Shown here piece by piece: positions 41,201 to 53,200 of a stretch of 64,000 nucleotides of DNA (positions are counted from its first letter, which is position 1; each line of letters starts with the position of its first letter). The translations under genes and the position numbers were made by a program. The stretch covers positions 16,971,759 through 17,035,758 of the forward strand of contig CM044966.1 in the NCBI GenBank assembly GCA_024516035.1. The letters run 5' to 3'. The notes under the pieces are model-generated. The model saw only the letters and a program-made list of their open reading frames with translations. It had not been told where the DNA came from and ran no database searches. Source of the DNA: Bactericera cockerelli. Its lineage: Eukaryota > Arthropoda > Insecta > Hemiptera > Triozidae.

Positions 41201-44200
41201 AGTACACAGCTCTTCAAGTGAAAGTATTTGAGTGCCTACACACCTATACAAATGTGATTTGACAGCCTTTACATTAGCCTCCGAGATACCGTTGAAGTGA
41301 GCTCCAGTGGGAGGAGTAAACTGCCAGGTTATCCTACGAACAGATAACTCCTCACTGAATCGAACTTTATATTCGCGAGAGTTTAATAATGTGTATAGTT
41401 CATCAAGAGCGTTTTTTGCACCAACGAAATTCGTACCGTGGTCTGACAAGACACTTTGGCAAGGACCACGTCGGGCCAAGAAACGCTTGAATGCGTCTAA
41501 GAAAGTGGGAGTAGATAGATCAGAAGCGACCTCTAAATGAATAGCTTTTGTTGCCAAACATACGAAGATACAAATGTAGGCCTTCTGACTCTTCTGCCCA
41601 CGTCTACGAGAAATGGTAATATAGAAAGGTCCCATGAAGTCTAGTGCTATGTTAAGAAATGCTTTAGCCTGCTTAAGAACCCTTTCTTTTGGTAGGTCTG
41701 ACATAAATGGATTTTGCGACTTGGGAGACAATCTAAAACAAGTATTGCAATCTTGCACGATTTTTCTAACGAAGTTTCTGCCCCCTAAAATCCAATATTT
41801 TCTACGAAGTATAGAGAGTAATAAGTGAGGGCCGGTATGAAGATTAGTACGATGGTAATATTGAATTATTAGTTTTACAACATGTACCTTGGCAGGAAGA
41901 ACAACTGGATGTTGCTGCTCATAACCCAGATCTGAGTTTCTAAGACGACCGCCCACACGAATAACTCCATTGTCCAAGAATGGACTTAATTTGACGAGAA
42001 CTTTACTACAAGGTAAATTATTTTTCAATTTTTCGATATCAACTGAGAAGTGTTCATTTTGAATTGTTTTTATTATTTCTATCTCTGCCTGAATTAAATC
42101 TGAAGATTCCAACAAACCATCACTCCTCCTGGGAAGTCTCTTTAAGAACCGAAGTACGAAAGCAACTACTCGTAATAATCTAAGCCAGGATGAGCAATTG
42201 AGAAATAATTGTTTCAAAGGATGTTCTGCGACTAAGTTTTCAGTCTCGACCAGCACAACACATTTCCTTTCTGGTACAGAGGTGTCGATCTCTTGACTGA
42301 AATGAATGATAGGCCAATCCGCATCAGATTTGATTAACCACGGAGGCCCCTGGAACCAAATAGAAGTAGCACAGAATTCGGAGGGTTTTAAGCCCCGCGA
42401 TAAACAATCTGCTGGATTTTCGGAACCCAATATTTTACACCAGGCAGTGATATCCACATTCTCTTGAATTTTGCTGACTCGATTAGCTACGAAGGTCTCC
42501 CACAAATGAGGGGAGGCATGAATCCAAGACAAAACTACAGTTGAATCTGAGAAGCACATTACTTTCTCAATAGTGAATCTAAGTTTATAACTATCTACGA
42601 CTGTCTGCATTAACTGAGAGAGCAGTAACGCAGCACATAATTCCAAACGAGGAATAGATTGGGACTTAACCGGTGCCACTTTTGATTTAGCACAAATCAA
42701 ATTTATTTTGACTTCTCCACTAGGATAAGTCACTCTGCTGAAGATCACGCCCCCATACCCCTTAATGCTTGCATCGGCGAATCCGAATAATTGCAGCGTG
42801 CATTTTTCTACTACGAATAGGTGTCGAGGGAATGACAATTTAGCTAACAGAGGCAACTGATCTTGGAAGGTGTCCCAACTTTCTACGATATTAAGAGGAG
42901 GAGTTTCGTCCCACGATAAATCCAAACACCACAACTGTTGAATGAGCTGCTTAGCCCACAAGATGACAGGAGCAAGAAGGCCCAGAGGATCAAATAAACG
43001 ACTAACAAGTGACAACATGTTGCGTTTAGTACATGGTTTCTTGTCAATGTTTATCTTAAAATAAAAAATATCCTGGTCGGAACTCCACTGCAAACCTAAT
43101 ATTTTTACAGAAGAGTCGCCATCCCACTGAATAATTTCCGATAGTCTATCCGCAACTGGTACCTTCTGCAAAACCTCCTCTGAATTGGACGCCCACTTAG
43201 TGAGAGTGAACCCCCCAGCCTTGAACAAACCCACCATTTGTTCAAAAAGATCACACGCCTGGCGAGAGTTCTGTGAGCTTGTCACTAAATCGTCCATGTA
43301 CAGGTCGGTCTGAACCCTTCTAGCTGCAAAGGGAAAGTTATGCGCCTCGTCCACAGCTAACTGTCGCACCGTACGTAAAGCAAGGAACGGTGAACAAGTT
43401 AAACCGAAGGTAACCGTGGTCATCATATAAGTTAACAACGCATCGTGTGGATGAAACCTCCAGAGAATCTTCTGATATTTCCAATCATCAGGATTCAATT
43501 TAATTTGCAAAAACATTTTTCTAATATCCGCTATCATAACAATAGGAAAAAGACGAAAATTTAATAAAACTACAAATAGATCCGTGTACAGCTTGGGACC
43601 TGCATACAATAAATCATTTAATGATTTAGTACTTGAAGACTGCATTGAAGCATCGTAGACACATCTAAACTTGGAACTTGCCTTATCAGGCCGGGCTACC
43701 ATGTGGTGAGGAATGAAAAATCCTGAGCGATCAGATTGATCAGGTGCGACACACAAATAACCTTCATTTAGGTGCTCCTTGATGACGTCATTATAAGCTG
43801 ACCGCAACTCTGCATGAGACTCGAGCTTTCTCTCCTGGCTGAAAAACCTATTGCGGGCAAGATGATAAGAGTCGCCCAACTCATCTGGGCTGCTCTTAAA
43901 CGGAAGAGAAACAGTGTACGAACCATTGTCATTTCTGTAAACGGAAGATGTGTACAGTTCCTCACACTTTCTATCATCACTATTTAACATGACCGGCGCT
44001 GAAACATTCTCTATTTCCCAAAAACGTTTTATTAAACTATCAACATGAGGCTCCTGGAATGCACAGAATGAATTTGATGTACTGTCCTCTATATCTATAG
44101 AATTCACAGGTACTTGACCCATAACCACATAACCTAGTACAGTATTCAAAGCGACAACACTATTACTAGGACTGGTGACACGGTGACCTAATATCAGAGA

Positions 44201-47200
44201 AGGGAAAATTTGAGCACCGAGAATGCCAGACACAACGTCTGGTTTCATGAAATCATCAGCGAGAGGCAATTGTTCCAAATAATGCAAGTTAGACATATCT
44301 ACAGGTTGAGAAGGCAACCTGTCTACTATTTTATCTACTACGAGTGCATGAATCGAATATTTAACTCTGTTATCCAACCTAGAGGCGAAAGTAAAATTCA
44401 CCTGCCCGTGAACGGGATTCGAACCCATACCTAGACCCTTGATAGTTTTGGTAGCATCTTTGTTTAGAGGTAATCCTAACTTCTTACGAGCTGATTCCAA
44501 TATCAAATTACTTTGACTACCTGAGTCTAGTATGAAACGAAAAGAATGGTAAACGCCGTGTCTATCCGGGATTCGAACCTGAACTGTAGACAAGAGAATT
44601 GTGCCTCCGTTACCAATAGGTATCTGATTGTTATCAGAGCACAGAGCATTAACGTAAGGTGTATTGTCTACCGAGGAAGAGGGGGGAGAATTATGATTCT
44701 CCACATTACCAAGGTGTTGACTACTACGAGAATTTGCTGAAGCTTTAGCCTTTAACTCCCGAGGTCCTGATTTGGTACAGTCAGACTTATGATCTTTGAA
44801 ACAAAGCAACGTGTTATGCTTAATTTTGCAATTGAAGCACGTGGAATTATTTTTACACTGATTAACCTTATGGGCACCTGAGAGACAATTGACACAGAGA
44901 GAATATTGCTTAATTTTACAGAACCTATCTTGAGGAGAAAGTTTTAAAAACTTCGAGCATTTGAATATGGGATGGTCATTGTGACATATCTCACAAGATG
45001 CACTAGAAGTGCTATTTACAACAAAGGTGTGTGGACCCTTTGATTTTACTGGTGGGAAACCTGACTTAACGCCTGAGGTACCCAGACCACCACTACTATT
45101 ATTTATACTACTACTACTACTAGTGCTAGGTGAAACTCTGTTCAGAATTTTGGCATGCTCTTGAAGAAAAGAAAGTAACTTGTCAAAGGTAGGCAACTCA
45201 TCTTTTTTAAGTGACATTTCGAAGGTTTTTACAGTTTCTGGGCAAAGTTTAGTACAAGCTAAATGAACAAAGATATAATCATCTAGATTTTCAATTTTCA
45301 AGGCCTTAAGGGCCAACACAGTAGCACAGAACTTGTCAGTAAACATGCTAAGGCTATTCCCTGACTCAATTTTGAGAGGTTTGAAATTTATGATTGAATC
45401 TAAGTAAGAGCTCGAAAGACATCTTTTATCATTATATTTCTTAACGAGATTATCAAAAATAATATTATAATTCTCAGGCGTGGCAGGAATGCCGGCACAA
45501 GAACTAAGAGCCCTTCCAGAGAGTCTGGATATTAGGTATTGAACTTTCTGGGCGTTAGAAAGGTCAGTTCGAACATGAATCATAGATTTAAAGGACTCGT
45601 AAAAGATTACCCAGTCGGCAAATGACTCTCCGTTGAATGAAGGCAACTCAAGTGCGGGTAACTTTACTTTGACCTCGGAACTAGCATTAACAGTTGAAAT
45701 ATTAGCCTGACTACTATCGGATTTTTTCAATTTTCCGTTTACTTCATCGAACTTATCTTTTACATAACCATAGATGGTTGTGAAGGACTCTAGCATTTGG
45801 TAGTTCGGTTTGGAATCTGGCTTGATCTCAATTTGAAGCATATTGATATCATCAACTACCTGACAAAACGATGTATACACACTGTCTAGCATGTTGATTT
45901 TGCGCCTGAGACCTTTTAATGTGTTCTCATTTGCCTGAGTCATGCTTTGAGCGAAGTCATTTGCTTCTTGCAGTACTTTAAAGAGGGAATCTCTTTTGGC
46001 AATAAGAACTGTGAGCTTGCCTTCAGCCATTTTAATAAAATGTGCTCAAGACAAAGGGAGACAAGGTACTATGAAAAACGTGGTCAAAAGCTTCCGCTCA
46101 AAAAGCAGTGGTAATTTGTTCAATTTTACGCTGAATGAAGCGAAAGGCACTTTAATTATACTAATTTAATAATTAATAAGCAGATAAAGCTGTCACTTAA
46201 AGCATGGAAGATGCACTATGAAGCCTAATCTCCCTTACAAGCTACCTAGCCTAGCTGAATGGTTGAAGGTGCACGCCTTCACGACAATGCAAATAACTAT
46301 AGGTATAGTTTTACTACTACGAAAAAAGAAAACATCCACGGTTTGAAGGACCATGAATTAATGTAGTAACTGGGGCTTTGAAGCCGAAAGACCCAAGTTT
46401 CCCAGTTACTGGGGTTTGACGAAGAAAAGGCCGCTGGTTCAATAACGCTACTACAAAGGGGTGTATTAAAAGGTATTTAAGAATATTAAATTTACACGGA
46501 AAGATAAAAGGAAGAAATAATCTACTACTACGAAATGAGATTGGATGGTCTTACCTTGAGTACTTGTACCAAGTACTTACGTACGCCTTTAGAAATGGAT
46601 CAAAGGGGGTAGATTGAGGAAGGAGCGAAGACGTACCCTGCCTGACCACTGTTTGTAACAATCTGAACGAGGCATCGTCGTTCCCAATCTATCGTACCGA
46701 ATTTCTGTGGCTTTCTTTGTAAGAACATATGATATGCCTATCATCTGATATCGAAGTGTTATCTCTAACAGTTAGGGGCGTAGAGATCGATTGATATGCG
46801 CGGGGAAAGTTTGGAGGCAATTCAAACTGGAGTCACATGGCGTGAACAATAGTAGTGCTTTATTTAGACTGTCGGCTCGAGACAGGAAGTCCCATTACGC
46901 TAACAGTAAAATATAGCACCTCTTTATTTATTTAAATAGATAAAGTCCTTGTATTCTCTAGACTCCACAACTGACAACAATGGTTGAGGGCAAATAGACA
47001 AATTTGAGATGCCAAGTTCGACTCAGAATTTACGTTTCCCGTTTTAGGGGCAAAATTATTGTACATTTGTTATACCTCTGTACATTGAAGTCTGGATTTT
47101 GCGTTTTGTTTCCAATAATTTCAATGGGGAAACTAATGCTTTTTGTCTATTTATTTCGTCCTCTGATCTACAGATATTTTCGTATCAGTGGAGTATTATC

Positions 47201-50200
47201 CCACCAGATATTATCCTAACAACCTGATTAAACACTGCCATTAGCCATTTCATTGTATAAAGGCGATTTATTTAATAATGTTCATTAGCGACTATACACT
47301 TGGGCCTATGTCCATTTTTTCCCTCTTGGTTGAACGTCGCTTTCAACTACATGCTCATATCAGGGCGGGGGTGTTATCCTCCATTCGCAGGGAACTCACA
47401 AACCTCCTATCCACACAAACCCTCCCAGCCTGGGGGTTGGGTCGGAATGCCAGTATGACGAAGTCTTCACTTCGCTGGACGTTGCTTGACTTCGGTGATC
47501 CTACGAGATCCGGTGCATTCAACGCGCTATCGACGCTGGTATGTTCATTATTATTTGGTTTTATGGGTGGAAGAGATTGCCATAGGCAATAACACCGCCC
47601 TTTAGTCAGGACATATGTTTTTATATATTTTCTATTCTTTTTCATTTTTAATGTATATATTGTTTCCATTTTTTCATTGTTAAAATTACTATTTGTATGT
47701 ACATAATGTCCATTTATTTCTAATAAAGTGTTGGATAATAATAATATTATTATTATTTTAAATATGAACCACTTACCCACTGCTTTCTTCCAGGTGATGC
47801 TGGGCGTGGGGTAGCCCTCTGCCTGGCAGTGCAGAGTGATGGGGTGGCCCGCCTTGATGCTCTGGTCCAGGGGCTCGAAGGTCCAGCGCGGGGGTACTGG
47901 GGGGTAGAAGTATTATTAGGTATTTTTAAACATGTTGGATCAAGTTTTATTTACAAATGACATAGAATATATACATAATAATAATAATATAAGTATAAGT
48001 ATAAGTAGTGCTTTATTTAGACTGTCAGCGCAAGACAGGTAGTCCCATTATGCCAACAGTTTTTTTTTTTTTTTTTTTTTTTGAATTAGCATTTATTATA
48101 GTGTATTATATATCGCCTTTTTTATACTGCCCGATGAGGACTATTAAAGTCCCATTATTCTAGCAGTAAGTCCAAGACGTATTATTATGTGGTAAAAATC
48201 CCAAATGGGAGGAAAACTTGTCTTGTCCCTGCTGGGTTTCGAACCCGCGACCTCTGGAATCTCTGGATTCACACACAGTGCCGCCTTTACGACTGAGCTA
48301 CCGGGACAGACTATTAGGTATTTTTGGTGAATAATGGCCAGTTAATTTCACTCTCAATGAACTGCTACCTACTGAAGTTCAATATTTTAAAAGATTTAAT
48401 AAATAAAATATATAATACACTATAATAAATGGTAATTAAAAAAAAAGGTGATGGGGTAGCCCGCCTTGATGCTCTGGTCCAGGTGTTCGAAGGTTCAGCG
48501 CGGGGGTACTGGGGGTTAATGATATTAGGGGTACTGGGGGTTAGTAGTATTAGGGGTACTGGGGGTTAGTAATATTAGGGGTACTGGGGGTTAGTAGTAT
48601 TAGGGGCACTGGGGGTTAGTGATATTAGGGGTACTGGGGGTTAGTAGTATTAGGGGTACTGGGGGTTAGTAATATTAGGGGTACTGGGGGTTAGTAGTAT
48701 TAGGGGCACTGGGGGTTAGTGATATTAGGGGTACTGGGGGTTAGTAGTATTAGGGGTACTGGGGGTTAGTAATATTAGGGGTACTGGGGGTTAGTAGTAT
48801 TAGGGGCACTGGGGGTTAGTAGTATTAGGGGTACTGGGGGTTAGTAGTATTAGGGGCACTGGGGGTTAGTAGTATTAGGGGTGTTGGGGGTTAGTAGTAT
48901 TAGATGTACTGGGGGTTAGTAGTATTAGGGGTACTGGGGGTTAGTAATATTAGGGGTACTGGGGGTTAGTAGTATTAGGGGCACTGGGGGTTAGTGATAT
49001 TAGGGGTACTGGGGGTTAGTAGTATTAGGGGTACTGGGGGTTAGTAATATTAGGGGTACTGGGGGTTAGTAGTATTAGGGGCACTGGGGGTTAGTGATAT
49101 TAGGGGTACTGGGGGTTAGTAGTATTAGGGGTACTGGGGGTTAGTAATATTAGGGGTACTGGGGGTTAGTAGTATTAGGGGCACTGGGGGTTAGTAGTAT
49201 TAGGGGTACTGGGGGTTAGTAGTATTAGGGGCACTGGGGGTTAGTAGTAGTAGGGGTGTTGGGGTTAGTAGTATTAGATGTACTGGGGGTTAGTAGTATT
49301 AGGGGTACTGGGGGTTAGTAATATTAGGGGTACTGGGGGTTAGTAGTATTAGGGGCACTGGGGGTTAGTGATATTAGGGGTACTGGGGGTTAGTAGTATT
49401 AGGGGTACTGGGGGTTAGTAATATTAGGGGTACTGGGGGTTAGTAGTATTAGGGGCACTGGGGGTTAGTAGTATTAGGGGTACTGGGGGTTAGTAGTATT
49501 AGGGGTACTGGGGGTTAGTAGTATTATTAGGTATTATTAAACATGTAGAGTCAAGTATTGGGCTGGATGAAGATAAAGATTGAGTTGGCAATAGTGAGAT
49601 CTGTTTCACTTAGATTAAGAGGAAGCAGATACAAGGCGAGAAGTTTTAACATGGAAGATGGAGCAGGGGTGCCTTCCATGAAGTTTAAAAAAACTGAAAC
49701 CAGAGCAAATCCTTTTCAAAGACGTTTTAATTATTGTTTTAATTATCAAGTTTTATTTACAAAAATGACATAGAATATGTATATACATACATAGATATTA
49801 AAATTAAGAAAACAAAACTTGATCAAGGACGGTGCTAATGCCAACGGCATTCTCTTTTTGTTGGTATTGTTGGTGAATAATGGACAGTTAATGTCAAATG
49901 TCTGGCTGGGGGACTATAAACAGGGAGTAGACCAGCAGTCTGGCTGGGGGACTATAAACAGGGAGTAGACCAGCAGTCTGGCTGGGGGACTATAAACAGG
50001 GAGTAGACCAGCATTGGCTCGGTTACGGGGCCCTTGTCTTGTAAAGACAGTGGTAGAAGTGCTGAGTCATTCCTCCACTGTCTGGCTACCATCGTTCACG
50101 ATGACGCCAACCTATCACAATCGTGATCATCTTACTGAAGAAAAAAAAATCCGTTCTTGTGACTCGAACCGCCGACCCTCAGGTTAAGAGTATGCCGCCT

Positions 50201-53200
50201 CAACAATTCAACTATACTGATGTTGTTTATTTATCTGTAACTAGCTGTTTCACCCGTGCTTCGCTCTGGTTATTTTATTTAACAAGAAAATCCCGATATC
50301 TTGAAAATGGTAATAGATATTTTAATTTTGATAATTTTCTAGGTAGTTTGACGGTGGTTTAGGAGGCGGGGAGGGGGGTCAACTTTCATGAAAATTTCAA
50401 TATCTGTTACCGTTTGGGCTGTGGTATTGTAAACAGACAACCTCTAAGAGGACATAGTCAGTCGGACACACACAGATTTGAGTTTTCTATATAGATTTCT
50501 AGCTTGTTCACTTACTATTTACAGTAAGTTGTACGCTGGCTTCATCCTGGCCTGCGTTGTTGTTCACGAGACACGAGTAGTTTCCTGGAATTAGAAAGAG
50601 AGAGAGAGAGAGAGAGAAGTGATGTCAGCAATAAATAAAATAATAATAAATATTTTATCTATTACTTCTGATGTTATGTGTAGAATTTTTTTATAACAAT
50701 GAAATAGTTTTCTCAGGATAAACTTATATAATTAGACACAACTCTTGGTAATACAAATAAACATCGAAATAATTTGAAGATAGAAAACACTTGGCTTTTT
50801 TTGTTTTACTTAATTATTTATTTTCAAATGGCCATTTCGCCAGTTTCGGCATCGCCAGTGAAGTCTAGTTTTCTATCTTCAAATTATTTCGAGATTTTTA
50901 CTTCCGAGAAATTTCTAATATTAGAAATCGGAAGTATTGTGTTCGTTTTTGTAAAAAAAAATATTTTTTTGCTCCAATTTCAATTTTTTTCATATTTCTG
51001 GACGTTTCATAACCTCCTGAGCAAATTTGGTTTTGTGTCTGTCTGTCGGTCCGTCGGTCTGTCGGTCTGTCGGTCTGTCTGTCGGTCTGTCTGTCGGTCT
51101 GTCTGTCGGTCTGTTAAAACGATTCCTTGTAACGCGCAAATCTCGGAAACTACTCTACCGATTTTGATGAAATTTTGCACACATCTAGGAGACATTCTGC
51201 AGATGGTCCCATTTTAAATTCATCGAATTCGTACTAGCGGTTCTTGGTGAAAGAGACCATGCGCCTGACCACTAACTTTTTACTTAAACGCTAATATCTC
51301 GTGAACGGTACACTCGATTTTGATGAAATTTTGTATGGTAATGCATATTATTATTTTTACATAGGCTTTTTTATATTTATTTTTAAATTAATAATGATAT
51401 GACTCTGATATTTAAGAAAATCCGAAAATTTGGACAAAGAAGTCAAAAAATAAGGATCACGACTTACCGATACAGAATTTTTTGTAGAATCTAGAATGTA
51501 TAAAAAACAATATTCTACCATATAAAACAAATTTGAAGAAAATCGGTCGAGCCGTTTTAGAGATACAAGTAATTTTCTAAAAAAATCTCAAATTTGGCAC
51601 GTGTTTACAATGTGAAGCAATCACGAGGAAGTATTGTGTCCATAATTGGCAGTGTTTTTTTTCCTTGTACCTCTTATTACTTGAAAAGAATAGAAAGTAT
51701 TGTTTATATTTCTATGTAAATATTCTATGTACTTTATTGTAAATAAAACTTGATCTAACTTGTTTAATAATAATAAGAATAATATACCACTTATGAATTT
51801 ATGATTCATTTAGGTGTCTTAAGTAGTTCATTATTTAAACCCCAGCATAAGCTTTTTGGGGGACTATAAACAGGGAGTAGACCAGCAGTCTGGCTGGGGG
51901 ACTATAGACAGGGAGTAGACCAGCATTGGCTTGGTTCTGGGGGCCCTTGTCAATTATCAGCCTCCTTGTAAAGACAGTAGTAGAAGTGCTGAGTCATTCC
52001 TCCACTGTCTGGCTACCATCGTTCACGATGACGTCACCCTATGATGATGATGATGATAAGCTTTTTCAGTCTAAACTGTTTTCTTGAAAATTAAAAAAAA
52101 AAAAAAAAAAATATGTATGAATTTATGTGTGGTGAAGCACAAGGCCTCTTCACAATTTTATTATTATTATTATTAAACATGTTGGATCAAGTTTTATTTA
52201 CAAATAACATAGAATATATACACACAATTTTTGTGGGTAGCACAGCATTACTAAGAGCAGGATCACTTTTATACAATTACATTAATTATACAATTACATT
52301 AATTTCTTTTTACTCTGGTGATGCCGCCACTGTTCGTTACTCATACAAGTAACTATTCAGTTTTCCTCACGAGGTATGAGTGGACCCCGAAAAAAAAAAC
52401 TATTCACTATAAAACTATGAAAAATATTTGAACATAAACTCACCAGAATGCACAGAGTGAATCGTCTCGATCACCAAACTCGACGTGAACTCGTCAACAC
52501 GCCGAATGATGATCGAACTCTCGACGCTCCCACCCAGTATGGTCGAGTACGTGGATGAGACACCCTGTATGAGTCGGTTGTCCTTTCGCCACTCGAAATT
52601 GAGTGGTAGGTCACCCTCGAGGATTTGACACGTGAGAGCTACGCGTTGACCTGTAACCAGAAGAAAAGATTTTCTTAATTTTTTTTTTAACACGTATGAG
52701 ACGGCGTGCCAACCGGTGGGTCACGTTTTTTTTCAATTTCCCTTGGAACGTGACCCACCGGTGGGCACAGATAATGCTATTATTAATATATTTTTGTTCT
52801 CGCCCGTCCCAATTTTTTTGTTGTTGTTGTCATATTTGGAACACATACCCTAATTTGAAGCCGTCCCAGCGTACAAACTATAGAAAATAGGACCCGTCTC
52901 ATACGTGTTAATAGTTTATTTATTTATTTTCTTTATAAAGAAACATTTATACAAAGGTACTTCTCCTAAGCTTTGAAGGGCTTCTAATGACGGTTGTTTT
53001 ACCCTCCATTTGCTGGAAACTCACAAACCAGCTACTTAAATTAACTTCAATCAGACTGAGTGGGGTCGCGAATAGCCAGCATCACGAAGGTTCGAATTTG
53101 AATGGTCACCCATTCAAATCCTAGCCTCGTTGGTCGCTGCATAACTTCAGTGACTGAATGAGAACTGGTTTATTCATTGTGCCATTGACGCTGGCTAGAA

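Larger units (their letters stand above)
39870..46848 (-). mobile_element. Bel-Pao LTR retrotransposon, near complete (6979 bp)
   Basis: Two 495-bp LTRs (39870-40364, 46354-46848) begin TG and end CA on plus, and they look identical on reading. A 5-bp target duplication ATAGT flanks the element (39865-39869, 46849-46853). On the minus strand the 5' LTR is followed directly by a TGG-starting primer-binding site, and the 3' LTR is preceded by a purine tract GGCTGGGGGGA. One long gag-pol frame lies between. These features mean a recent insertion. It has the same orientation as the host gene, so its own poly(A) signal could truncate host transcripts. Confidence 0.95.

Noticed and set aside
39870..46848. 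Endogenous retrovirus with env
   Set aside because: There is no env-like frame; RT, protease and DUF5641 layout fit Bel-Pao retrotransposons.
48497..49525. Telomeric repeat (TTAGGG/TTAGG-like)
   Set aside because: TTAGGG occurs inside the 25-bp unit but only once per unit, and the unit plainly derives from the Ig8 exon acceptor.
51007..51217. Protein with RSVCRSVC repeats
   Set aside because: It is a translated GTCTGTCG microsatellite inside a dispersed repeat; the copy at 62924 has a different unit number and both reading directions are open.
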